Assembly: GCF_900101385.1 (NCBI RefSeq) | Contig: NZ_FMZB01000002.1 | Location: 1 to 64,000 of the forward strand | Source: Terribacillus halophilus | GTDB taxonomy: Bacteria > Bacillota > Bacilli > Bacillales > Amphibacillaceae | Direction of reading: 5' to 3' | DNA: 64,000 nt | In this document: positions 56,521 to 64,000 of the stretch, piece after piece | Position numbering within the stretch: the stretch's first letter is position 1 | Layout of the letters: each line of letters starts with the position of its first letter | The notes under the pieces: model-generated | What the model was told of the DNA's origin: nothing | The model's input: only the letters and a program-made list of their open reading frames with translations | Databases searched by the model: none | Position numbers and translations under genes: made by a program

Positions 56521-57414
56521 CTACAACTGTGTCGTATATTGCCAAACATCTGCCAAAGATGCTTCCAAGGAACGGGTTGGCTGCCAATGGAGGGCCCTTA
56601 TTTTTTCCGCCATCATCGGCAGCTTCGCTTCCATTGCCTCTTCCGTTTCTGACAGAATGGTAAAGTCAAATTTACTCACTTTACGGAAAACAGACAGTAC
56701 CTCTCCCAAAGATACCCAACGCCCGGAAGTGATTTCATACGTTTCTCCTGATTCTCCATTAAGAAATAATGTCTCATACGCTTCCACCAAATCCCTGACA
56801 TCGATGAAATCACGTGTCACAGCGGCATTACCAACCTGAATTTGAGTTATTCCGGATTCTTGGTGCTCTCTTAATTGTTTCGCAAATAGTGTACAGACGC
56901 CATTGGAAACTCCGGGACCTATTATATTGGAAGGCTTGGCAACCATCACATCGACTTGGAATAGATTATGCCATGCCAGCCCAACCGTCGTTTGCATCGT
57001 TTTGGTAAGACTGTACGGGTGAGTCGGCGATACCGCCCTGCCCAGTTCATCCTGCAGTACGCTTCCAGCAATCACTATGCGCGCTGAAAGCTCCAGAGCC
57101 CGAATCGCTTCAACAAGATGAAGTGTCGATCCTACATTTGCCTGCCAGCTTTTGAAAGGTGTTTTCCAAGATTCCGGCACGCTGCTCTCTCCTGCAAGGT
57201 GGAGGATATAGTCCGGCTTCGTATCCTCCAGCAGTTTATGCACAGCTTCCTTGTCACTCAGATCAAGTGAGTGAATATACAATGCTTCCCGATCCAAGTC
57301 CAGCTTTGTACGTCGAATGACAGCATGGACGGTATAGCCCTTATCCAGGAAGTGCCGAACTGCATGCTGACCAGTGAATCCGCTGGCTCCCGTAATCAAG
57401 ATCCGTTTACTCAT
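56521..57414 (-). CDS. NAD(P)-dependent nucleotide-sugar epimerase/dehydratase
   Basis: 297 aa extended SDR: TGASGFTGQHAVRHFLDKG, LHLAGESSVPESW, catalytic YSLTK (Tyr-x3-Lys) and KPSNIIGPG. Close to GDP-mannose 4,6-dehydratase/RMD-type reductases. Last gene of the minus-strand glycan operon, 12 nt after the DUF1796 gene. Confidence 0.85.
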   Translation of the reverse strand: MSKRILITGASGFTGQHAVRHFLDKGYTVHAVIRRTKLDLDREALYIHSLDLSDKEAVHKLLEDTKPDYILHLAGESSVPESWKTPFKSWQANVGSTLHLVEAIRALELSARIVIAGSVLQDELGRAVSPTHPYSLTKTMQTTVGLAWHNLFQVDVMVAKPSNIIGPGVSNGVCTLFAKQLREHQESGITQIQVGNAAVTRDFIDVRDLVEAYETLFLNGESGETYEITSGRWVSLGEVLSVFRKVSKFDFTILSETEEAMEAKLPMMAEKIRALHWQPTRSLEASLADVWQYTTQL

Positions 57415-57426
57415 ACGTACCTCCTG

Positions 57427-58050
57427 TCAAATAAGGTAGACGTCCTGAAACAACTGAGCCCATAAGGCATTATTCCCTTCCCATATCTCCTCGTCCGGAA
57501 GCTCGACACTATAGACATTATCAATTGGCCAATGCTTTTCCACGATGCCGGAGACAGGGCCATGATTGACAACTAAAATTCGAAAATCATTTGCAATGAT
57601 CGATCGCAGAACACGCTGAAGCTCTGCTGTATCCTCAAGAGTCGCATTCGTCCTGATGAACAAAATGCGTTGAGCTGTAATCAGTTTTTCCAACAGCCGA
57701 TCCACTCGGCGATCCAGCCTCTCCTTCACGCTGGGATACGTGGTAAGCTGGTTCAAACTATTATTAGCCGTATCAAAGTCATGATTTGACATGATAAGGT
57801 TCCGATCATCCGAGACAAGCAGCATTTCATCTGTAGCGTATCCAACAATGCGTAGATTTTCCAGCAGCATGAAATCGGCGAATCGCTTTTCAAATAGTTG
57901 GATAACGCTTGTAAGCAAAGGAGATCCCATCCAATCAATCGGGCCCGAAAATGGCCGGAGATTGTTCTTTTTCATTTGGATCGCCCCAAGACACAAATCC
58001 CCCAGACTGAATACTGCATCATATCCGCCTTTAATTAAATCATTTCCCAC
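57427..58050 (-). CDS. DUF1796 putative papain-like cysteine peptidase
   Basis: 207 aa. The N-terminal signature SLGDLCLGAIQMKKNNLRPF with SGPIDWM defines DUF1796, whose Cys (C20) and a later His are proposed as papain-like catalytic residues; MSNHDF and VVNHGPV carry candidate His. Members usually sit in polysaccharide clusters, as here. GTG start after AAGGGG. Activity is unproven in the family as far as I know. Confidence 0.82.
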   Translation of the reverse strand: MGNDLIKGGYDAVFSLGDLCLGAIQMKKNNLRPFSGPIDWMGSPLLTSVIQLFEKRFADFMLLENLRIVGYATDEMLLVSDDRNLIMSNHDFDTANNSLNQLTTYPSVKERLDRRVDRLLEKLITAQRILFIRTNATLEDTAELQRVLRSIIANDFRILVVNHGPVSGIVEKHWPIDNVYSVELPDEEIWEGNNALWAQLFQDVYLI

Positions 58051-58140
58051 AACTACAACCCCTTTCGCAATCTCCCCTATTCTTATATAGATTCATTTGC
58101 CATTCATTTTGAAAGAGCAAACAGTCTAATTGAAGGAAAA

Positions 58141-59043
58141 TCACGATCGATACCATGTTTTTCGGATACCATCCGAAAGATTGATGAATGGCTTCCAATT
58201 TAAATGGTTGATTGCTTTTTCATTGCAAAGACAGCTGTGGGTGATATCTCCACTCCTGCTTGTTGTGAATTGATGAACCAAAGAGGGCTCTAACTGTCTG
58301 AAACATTCTACAAGATCCAAGATGGAATTGCTGGTGCCCGTACTTGCATGATAGATGCCGCTCTCCTTTTGATTCATAGCAGCGATATTCACAGACACGA
58401 TGTCTTCTACAAAAATAAAGTCTCTGGATTGGGTGCCATCTCCGTGAATCATGATTGGTTCTTTGCGCATCAACTTTTCCAAGAAAACTGCCACAACACC
58501 ACCCTCACCCTTTGGCTTCTGACCGGGACCGTACACATTCCCATAACGAAGGATGGTATAAGGGAGCTTATAAAATTGGTGGAATAGCTGGATGTATTTC
58601 TCGGCTGAAAATTTGGACAATCCATAGTAAGAGATGGGGGCAGGTACATCCTCTTCTTTAACGATGTACTTCTGGATATCGCCGTAGACAGCGGAGGTCG
58701 ACGCGAAAATGAATCTTTTAACACCAGATGTCCGGCTTGCTTCCAGCATATTTATCGTACCACCGATATTTACATCTGCATCCTGTACCGGAGCAAGAAT
58801 GCTTTTTGTCACATCTGCTTGAGCAGCAAGATGAAATATAACATCCGGCATCTCTTCTATGACTACTCGATATGCATCCGCACTTTTGACATCAAACTGA
58901 TACAGCTTCACTCCCTGCGGCAAATCAAGTTCATCACCAGCAGAAAGATCATCCAAAACCACTGCCTCATGCCCTTCTTGCACTAACTTTTTTACAAGAT
59001 GGGAACCAATGAATCCTGCTCCCCCTGTTACCATCACTTTCAT
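58141..59043 (-). CDS. UDP-glucose 4-epimerase-like NAD-dependent epimerase
   Basis: 300 aa extended SDR: VTGGAGFIGSHLVKKLVQEG, FHLAAQADVTKSI, STSAVYGD, catalytic YYGLSKFSAE and RYGNVYGPGQ. GalE/WbpP-like, acting on UDP-hexoses. The second of two ATGs (59043) is spaced better from GGGGGAGG. It lies 15 nt after the GT4 gene. Confidence 0.88.
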   Translation of the reverse strand: MKVMVTGGAGFIGSHLVKKLVQEGHEAVVLDDLSAGDELDLPQGVKLYQFDVKSADAYRVVIEEMPDVIFHLAAQADVTKSILAPVQDADVNIGGTINMLEASRTSGVKRFIFASTSAVYGDIQKYIVKEEDVPAPISYYGLSKFSAEKYIQLFHQFYKLPYTILRYGNVYGPGQKPKGEGGVVAVFLEKLMRKEPIMIHGDGTQSRDFIFVEDIVSVNIAAMNQKESGIYHASTGTSNSILDLVECFRQLEPSLVHQFTTSRSGDITHSCLCNEKAINHLNWKPFINLSDGIRKTWYRS

Positions 59044-59058
59044 CATAGACCTCCCCCA

Positions 59059-60270
59059 TCAGCTGTCCGGTACAAATCGTTTATAGATTTCCAAAAGTCG
59101 GTCTACGCCTGCTTCCATCGACCAGTGCTGCATCCCCCATTCTCTTGCCTGCTCTCCCAGAATTTTTCGGTATGCATCATCGTCCAGCAAGGTTTCAATT
59201 CCACTCTGTAAGCTTGCTGAATCGGCCTTTGGTACGATCAAACCAGTAACGCCATGATCAACCATCTCCGGCAATCCCCCTGCATCGGACACGATGATAG
59301 CCTTACCGCTAATCTGCGCTTCGATTACGCTGAGCGGCTGATTATCCATGAGGCTTGGGAGTACACAAATATCTGCTAGTTTCAAAAGGACAGGGACATC
59401 ATCGCGCTTACCAAGAAAAAGTACCTTATCATGCAGGCCTGCAGCAGTTACACGGGCTTGAAGGTGCTGTTTCCGATTCCCTTCCCCCAAAATCCAACAT
59501 ATCCAGTCATCGCGATCTTTCATGGAAGCAAGTGACTCAATAAGGTAATCCACGCCTTTCAGTTCAATGAGCCTGCCAGCATACATAATTATCTTCTTAT
59601 TCGGCGGAGTCTGTATCGTAGTTGATCGAGCTTGCTTTTCCAAGAAAGATTCTATCGAGAATCCATAATGCAGCTTCTCAAATTTATCTTCAGGTACACC
59701 GAATTCTTCCTGCAAAATCTGCTGCAGCCAATCATTTGCAGTGATCGTTACATCAGCACTGGATGCACCCAATCTTTCAATCTGATCAAAATAAGCTCGT
59801 GCAAGCGCAGAGGTCGGAGACTTGTGGATAGTTTGAAGCTGGTGACGTATCTCATGGGAAACCAACCCATGCAAAGTAGCGATAAGCGGTACTCCTTCAG
59901 GACGGGCCCTATCCAATGCCACAGTGGAAATGACATCATGTGTGTGGATAATGTCATATTTGTCGAGCCCGAATTCTGCTGCAGCAAGCTCATAAGTGTA
60001 ACGCTGCACTTCTGTGTACTCTACCAGATGATTCTGATATACCTTCGGAAAACTATCTTTCTTCAAAATGCTTTGTATATAGGAAGACCAGCGCTCCTTG
60101 GGGATCACCTTGTCGCTGCCTGAGAGCTGAATGTAGGTATTCTCTCCGCCATACCCCATAACATCAACAGTATGGCCCAATTCTTCCAATCTGCGCTTCA
60201 GCTGGGAAATATAGTTCCATACTCCACCAAGATGCGGAATAGACCAATAAGTAGCCAACAATATTTTCAT
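59059..60270 (-). CDS. Glycosyltransferase family 4
   Basis: 403 aa GT-B enzyme: N-terminal YWSIPHLGGVWNYISQLKRRL, HTHDVISTVAL; C-terminal nucleotide site MYAGRLIELKGVDYLIES and the E-x7-E region PSLMDNQPLSVIEAQISGKAIIVSDAGGLPE. It is a retaining sugar transferase in surface glycan assembly. First gene of the minus-strand operon, with TTGGAGG before the ATG. Confidence 0.9.
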   Translation of the reverse strand: MKILLATYWSIPHLGGVWNYISQLKRRLEELGHTVDVMGYGGENTYIQLSGSDKVIPKERWSSYIQSILKKDSFPKVYQNHLVEYTEVQRYTYELAAAEFGLDKYDIIHTHDVISTVALDRARPEGVPLIATLHGLVSHEIRHQLQTIHKSPTSALARAYFDQIERLGASSADVTITANDWLQQILQEEFGVPEDKFEKLHYGFSIESFLEKQARSTTIQTPPNKKIIMYAGRLIELKGVDYLIESLASMKDRDDWICWILGEGNRKQHLQARVTAAGLHDKVLFLGKRDDVPVLLKLADICVLPSLMDNQPLSVIEAQISGKAIIVSDAGGLPEMVDHGVTGLIVPKADSASLQSGIETLLDDDAYRKILGEQAREWGMQHWSMEAGVDRLLEIYKRFVPDS

Positions 60271-60355
60271 TCCATAACCTCCAATACCTTATAAAAACGT
60301 CCTACCGTAAGCCTTAAATAGTATATGGCAGTTGATGAATCATGTGCTTGCCATA

Positions 60356-60386
60356 AAAAAGCTTCCTGCTTAACAGGAAGCCTCCA
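60356..60386 (-). terminator. Terminator of the repeat-protein gene
   Basis: Minus strand AGGCTTCCTG TTAAG CAGGAAGCTTTTTT. It separates this gene from the GT4 operon. Confidence 0.85.
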
Positions 60387-61037
60387 TCAATCTGGTATAG
60401 CAGCCAGAATGTCCAGGTCCGGTATGGTAATCCTGCTGCCGTTAATCTTTACGTCCCTTGTACCATCCTCATTCACTTCTGTTTTATAGCCATGTACGTG
60501 ATCAGGCTGAAAAGGAGCTGGTGTTGCAGGAACAAGCGGCGGTGGCGCAACTGTTTCCCGAGCTTCTTTTATTGATTCTGCTGCCTGTATATCTGTACTT
60601 TCGACTACTGTTTTATCTGAAATATCCAGCAATGGGGCATCAGTATTTCCGGCTGCTGGTCCAATTGCGGCATCAGTTACAGGCTCGATTACGGGTTCGG
60701 TTACAGATTGAATTACAGGATCGATTACAGGTTCAGTTATGGGTTGAATTACGGATTCGAATAAAGGTTCCATTACAGGTTGTGTTACGGGAACACTTAC
60801 AACCGGGCTGAATGCGGATATTGGATCAACGATAGCTTGCACACCGGCTTCAGGAATTGTTTCTGCAGGCATCGGCATTTCCTTTATCAACTCTGTCTCT
60901 GTCTGAACTGAAGAAGGAAATGAGACAGGAAAGCCTCTCCTGGATGAGAATGCTCCTCCCCAGATTGTACCGCCTGCCCGATTGCTTACTGCTGCTCTGC
61001 CATATAATCGTGTCGGTATTTTATTCGGCACTTTCAT
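60387..61037 (-). CDS. Tetrapeptide-repeat protein, hypothetical
   Basis: About 216 aa with no signal peptide. Basic, Gly/Arg-rich head (RLYGRAAVSNRAGGTIWGGA), then a Pro/Val-rich central array of four-residue units (VTQP VMEP LFES VIQP ITEP VIDP VIQS VTEP VIEP VTDA AIGP), then a charged tail ending KINGSRITIPDLDILAAIPD. Start is uncertain: ATG 61037 or GTG 61031, with AAAGGATG just upstream. It is adjacent to glycan genes, so a surface or spore-coat role is possible, perhaps as a glycosylation target, but this is inference. Confidence 0.6.
   Translation of the reverse strand: MKVPNKIPTRLYGRAAVSNRAGGTIWGGAFSSRRGFPVSFPSSVQTETELIKEMPMPAETIPEAGVQAIVDPISAFSPVVSVPVTQPVMEPLFESVIQPITEPVIDPVIQSVTEPVIEPVTDAAIGPAAGNTDAPLLDISDKTVVESTDIQAAESIKEARETVAPPPLVPATPAPFQPDHVHGYKTEVNEDGTRDVKINGSRITIPDLDILAAIPD
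60657..60788 (-). repeat. 12-nt tandem coding repeat (11 units)
   Basis: Degenerate GTT-ACA-GAA-CCG-like units encode [VI]-x-[EQD]-P eleven times in the gene above. Several adjacent pairs are closely alike at the DNA level, pointing to expansion by slippage. Confidence 0.75.
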
Positions 61038-61200
61038 CATCCTTTCCAAAGCCAGTATATGAGGAGCATTCTTCTTTGTTATTCCTTGAAGTAAAAAATG
61101 TCATCCTGTGCTTATATCCAATCCCTTTTCTAATGTTTCCATATACTAATCAACGAAAATACGCTTGGAAGAAATATGGCGGTTTTAAAGGAGGTTATTT

Positions 61201-62289
61201 GTGAAGATTTTAACTGTTTTAGGAACTCGACCTGAAATAATCCGGCTATCCATCATAATTAAAAAGCTAGATTTGCTGGCAGATCATGTACTCGTTCACA
61301 CTGGCCAAAATTACACCTCCAACTTGAGCGATGTGTTTTTTGAAGAAATGCAGATTAGAAGGCCTGATTACGTCCTGTCCCAAAGCCAGCAGAGTTTAGG
61401 GGAACAGTTAGCCACGATGTATAAGGAATTGGAAACTATATTGGAGCAGGAAAAACCCGAAAAAGTACTGGTACTTGGGGATACGAACAGTGCGCTGAGC
61501 GCCTTGCTTGCAGAAAGGATGCACATACCTGTCGTGCATATGGAAGCAGGCAATCGCTGTTTCGACTTGGAAGTACCCGAGGAGAAAAACAGGCGCGTAA
61601 TTGATGCAATTTCCAGCCTTAACCTGCCATACACACCCGGAAGCAGAGAAAACCTACTGCGGGAGGGACTGCCAGCTAATCGTATTGTCGTCTCAGGAAA
61701 CCCCATATTTGAGGTATTGCATCATTACGACCCCAGCATCCAAAAAAGCCGTATCTTAAAAGACCTTAAGCTGAAGAAACAGCAATACTTGCTGACAACG
61801 ATACATCGGGCGGAAAATGTCGATCACCCAGACAGGCTGCGAATTATCATGAATGGACTGAGAAACGCTGCAGAAAAACTGAACAAACGGATGATTTGCA
61901 GCATCCATCCTCGAACTCAATCGAAAATCCATCAACTAAAAGATGTGACATTAAGTCCGCTTGTGGAATTTCATGAGCCTTTTGGTTTCTTCGATTTTGC
62001 GACACTCGAGCAGCATGCCCTGCTTGCACTTACAGATAGCGGAACTGTCCAAGAAGAATGCTGTCTGTTCCATGTTCCGACAGTGACTGTACGCCGGACG
62101 ACAGAACGGCCCGAAACGGTTGTATGCGGCAGCAATATCATATCGGGGATCGATGCAAAAGCAATCGAACGTTCTGCTGTCATCATGGCATCTACTTCAA
62201 AAGATTGGGAGTTTCCTGAAGGATATGCAGACCTATATGTTTCGGACAAAGTGATTAAAATTATTTTAGGAGGTTTGGAGATTGTTTAA
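61201..62289 (+). CDS. UDP-N-acetylglucosamine 2-epimerase-like (WecB/CapG/WbvD family)
   Basis: 362 aa: VLGTRPEIIRLSIII, VHTGQNYTSNLSDVFFEEM, VLVLGDTNSALSALLA, HMEAGNRCFD, EEKNRRVID and LTDSGTVQEECC are epimerase signatures. GNRCFD and the size resemble the FnlC/WbjD/CapG branch, which acts on 6-deoxy-L-sugars late in L-FucNAc or L-QuiNAc synthesis. GTG start after AAAGGAGG. Overlaps the next gene by 8 nt. Confidence 0.88.
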   Translation: MKILTVLGTRPEIIRLSIIIKKLDLLADHVLVHTGQNYTSNLSDVFFEEMQIRRPDYVLSQSQQSLGEQLATMYKELETILEQEKPEKVLVLGDTNSALSALLAERMHIPVVHMEAGNRCFDLEVPEEKNRRVIDAISSLNLPYTPGSRENLLREGLPANRIVVSGNPIFEVLHHYDPSIQKSRILKDLKLKKQQYLLTTIHRAENVDHPDRLRIIMNGLRNAAEKLNKRMICSIHPRTQSKIHQLKDVTLSPLVEFHEPFGFFDFATLEQHALLALTDSGTVQEECCLFHVPTVTVRRTTERPETVVCGSNIISGIDAKAIERSAVIMASTSKDWEFPEGYADLYVSDKVIKIILGGLEIV

Positions 62290-63268
62290 GGATAAAACGA
62301 TTTTCATTACTGGGGGCACAGGTTCATGGGGTTATGAACTTGTCAAACAACTCCTTCTGCATCGACCGAAGGAAATCCGCATCTTCTCCCGTAATGAATC
62401 CCATCAATTTACCATGAAGCAGGAATTTGACAATAACCCAAAACTGCATTTCAAAATTGGGGATATACGTGATCGAGAGGCCTTGATTGAAGCAACAGAG
62501 GGAGTGGATTATTTATTCCACCTTGCAGCACTTAAGCACGTGCCTGTTTGTGAAGACCAGCCATTGGAAGCTCTTAAAACGAATGTCATAGGAACCCAGC
62601 ATGTCATTGACGCTGCTATTCATCATAATATCGATAAAGTCATCTATATTTCTACGGATAAAGCATCCGATCCCGCCAACTTCTATGGCCTGTCCAAAGC
62701 GATGGGAGAACGGTTGATCACCCATGCCAATAAGCTCCATGCGAATACCACCTTCGTTTGCATCCGTGGCGGTAATGTTCTTGGAACAAATGGCAGTGTC
62801 ATCCATGTCTTTAAGAAGGCTATCCGGCAAAAAAACAAAATCGGCATCACCGACCCCGAAATGACGCGTTTCTTCCTTACCGTAGAGGATGCCATCAAGC
62901 TGGTATTTAAAGCGACATTCGAAGCTGTTGGCGGGGAAATATTCATCATGAAAATGCCGGCAATCAAAATTACCGATCTCGCGAAAGTCCTGACGGAGGC
63001 ATCGGGGGATTCTGATATAGAATTCGAAACATTGGGTATTCGTCCCGGAGAAAAGATTCACGAGCTGCTCTTGACCATCAACGAGAGCCATTCAGCAATT
63101 GTTTATGACGATCGCTACTTTGTCATCCTGCCAGATTTCAAAACAAAAGAAATAACAGAATACTACAAGGACTATAAGAAGGTCGAAATCACTGATTATA
63201 ATTCCAGCCAGAACCTTCTGTCACTCGAGGAAATCAAAAACATGCTGGCAAAAGGTGGTTTTATTTAA
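62282..63268 (+). CDS. UDP-GlcNAc 4,6-dehydratase (inverting, CapE/WbvB/PseB-like)
   Basis: 328 aa SDR: TGGTGSWGYELVKQLL, RNESHQFTMKQEF, GDIRDREAL, FHLAALKHVPVCEDQP, STDKASDPANFYGLSK and GIRPGEKIHE. The active-site triplet here is Tyr-x3-Lys (FYGLSK), unlike the AMGMSK of CapE/FnlA as I recall it. It makes UDP-4-keto-6-deoxy-HexNAc. TTG start inside the preceding gene; translationally coupled to both neighbours. Confidence 0.88.
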   Translation: MFKDKTIFITGGTGSWGYELVKQLLLHRPKEIRIFSRNESHQFTMKQEFDNNPKLHFKIGDIRDREALIEATEGVDYLFHLAALKHVPVCEDQPLEALKTNVIGTQHVIDAAIHHNIDKVIYISTDKASDPANFYGLSKAMGERLITHANKLHANTTFVCIRGGNVLGTNGSVIHVFKKAIRQKNKIGITDPEMTRFFLTVEDAIKLVFKATFEAVGGEIFIMKMPAIKITDLAKVLTEASGDSDIEFETLGIRPGEKIHELLLTINESHSAIVYDDRYFVILPDFKTKEITEYYKDYKKVEITDYNSSQNLLSLEEIKNMLAKGGFI

Positions 63269-64000
63269 TGAAGATACTCATCCTCGGCGGAAAGGGAATG
63301 GCAGGGCATGTCATGTACAGGTACCTGCGCAAACAGCCTGATTACGATGTTTATTACACTTCACGAGACCGCAAGGATAAGAGCAGTATCTATCTTGATG
63401 CAGTAGATACCTTAGCATTGGAGAAATTGATAAACTCGCTTGAACCAGATATTGTCATAAATTGCATTGGAATCCTTAATGATGCTGCAGAACAGAACCC
63501 GCTTCTAGCTTTTCGCGTCAACAGTCTGCTTCCTCACCAGCTGGCGGGATTTATGGAAAGAAAAAATGGACGCTTGATTCAACTCAGTACCGATTGTGTT
63601 TTTTCTGGTAAAGACGGTCAATATAAAGAGACTGACTTTCGGGATGGGACTTCTGTATATTCACAATCCAAGCAACTTGGAGAAATAACGATAGAACCAC
63701 ACCTAACCATTCGCACTTCCATCATTGGACCTGAGCTCAAGAATGGTATTGGCCTTTTCCACTGGTTTATGAGTCAAAGCGGTAAAATCAAAGGATTTGA
63801 AAAGGTCTATTGGAATGGTGTAACAACACTCGAATTGGCAAAAGCCGCTGATTTCTTCATTCAAAAACAGACTAGCGGCCTCTATCATCTATGCCAAGAG
63901 GAAAAAATCAGTAAACACGACCTATTGCAGTTAATCAAGGAGATTTATCAAAAAGACGACATCCAGATTAATCCAGATGCCGCGCTGGTGCTGGACCGGT
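63268..64000 (+). CDS. RmlD-like sugar-nucleotide reductase (cut by window end)
   Basis: At least 244 aa, running off the right edge. ATG 63268 overlaps the previous TAA. LILGGKGMAGHVMYRYL (NADP motif), IVINCIGILNDAAEQNP, LSTDCVFSGKDGQY and YSQSKQLGE (Tyr-x3-Lys) match RmlD/WbvR-type 4-reductases. It would reduce the 4-keto group made by the dehydratase. It has no similarity to the FnlB/CapF fusion type in the visible part. Confidence 0.87.
   Translation, partial: MKILILGGKGMAGHVMYRYLRKQPDYDVYYTSRDRKDKSSIYLDAVDTLALEKLINSLEPDIVINCIGILNDAAEQNPLLAFRVNSLLPHQLAGFMERKNGRLIQLSTDCVFSGKDGQYKETDFRDGTSVYSQSKQLGEITIEPHLTIRTSIIGPELKNGIGLFHWFMSQSGKIKGFEKVYWNGVTTLELAKAADFFIQKQTSGLYHLCQEEKISKHDLLQLIKEIYQKDDIQINPDAALVLDR

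Noticed and set aside
1-64000. CRISPR arrays, tRNA/rRNA genes, toxin-antitoxin or restriction systems
   Set aside because: No regularly spaced repeats, cloverleaf sequences or recognisable proteins of these systems were found; the only tandem repeat is the coding one at 60657-60788.

Overview
The window looks like a chromosomal segment of a low-to-mid GC, Gram-positive member of the Bacillaceae. The reasons are strong AGGAGG-type ribosome sites, TTG and GTG starts, sigma-A TTGACA/TATAAT promoters, and close relatives of Bacillus subtilis genes (mhqR-mhqD, czrA-czcD, catE, bdhA, garD, pepT, azlCD, yqkD, ykoST). A moderately halotolerant genus such as Terribacillus or Oceanobacillus is my guess, not a determination. 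I see no rRNA, tRNA, CRISPR array or prophage. The only mobile element is one IS3-family (IS150-like) insertion at the left edge.

Layout. 0-1.7 kb: IS3 element with an A AAA AAG frameshift signal. 1.8-5.5 kb: a wall-anchored subtilase whose C-terminal half resembles processed acidic LPXTA proteins, divergent from a lipoprotein. 5.5-9.4 kb: SulP permease and a CzrA/CzcD zinc-efflux operon with a visible operator. 9.4-13 kb: MFS exporter, membrane-anchored esterase, FAD amine oxidase. 13-15.5 kb: peptidase T and the quinone-responsive mhqR-mhqD operon with a perfect promoter and palindrome. 16-21.6 kb: aldehyde dehydrogenase, YqkD-type hydrolase, and a TetR/MMPL pair sharing an operator motif. 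21.6-28.6 kb: a frameshifted DUF3784 gene, aldo-keto reductase, butanediol dehydrogenase with divergent LysR, SDR, and an amino-acid (probably cystine) ABC transporter. 28.8-33.1 kb: a 56-aa peptide coupled to an MFS exporter, galactarate dehydratase with cre and GntR-type sites, and AzlCD. 33.7-38.8 kb: STAS-like protein, UMF1-type MFS, VWA lipoprotein, PurT with a small partner. 38.9-39.7 kb: a decayed EAL-domain gene. 39.8-42.5 kb: YkoS/YkoT-like glycosyl-transfer pair. 42.6-51.9 kb: Na+/solute symporter, YcdB-like protein, CatE, nucleoside transporter, Na+/H+ antiporter, mutarotase-like protein and HAD phosphatase. 52-56.4 kb: a broken GNAT gene, MsrA, a processive GT2, a stand-alone eukaryotic-type HisA, and an amphipathic helical protein.

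56.5-64 kb is a surface-glycan region. On the minus strand lies GT4 - epimerase - DUF1796 protein - SDR, with a separate tetrapeptide-repeat protein. On the plus strand a nucleotide-sugar operon (UDP-GlcNAc 2-epimerase, 4,6-dehydratase, RmlD-like reductase) runs off the window. Its gene content fits a UDP-L-QuiNAc/L-RhaNAc-type product, by analogy with WbvB/WbvR/WbvD.

Most genes are single units or 2-4-gene operons closed by clear hairpin terminators. Recurrent themes are efflux and stress defence (zinc, quinones/catechols, methionine oxidation) and cell-surface glycan building. Three genes are visibly broken: the DUF3784, EAL and GNAT genes.
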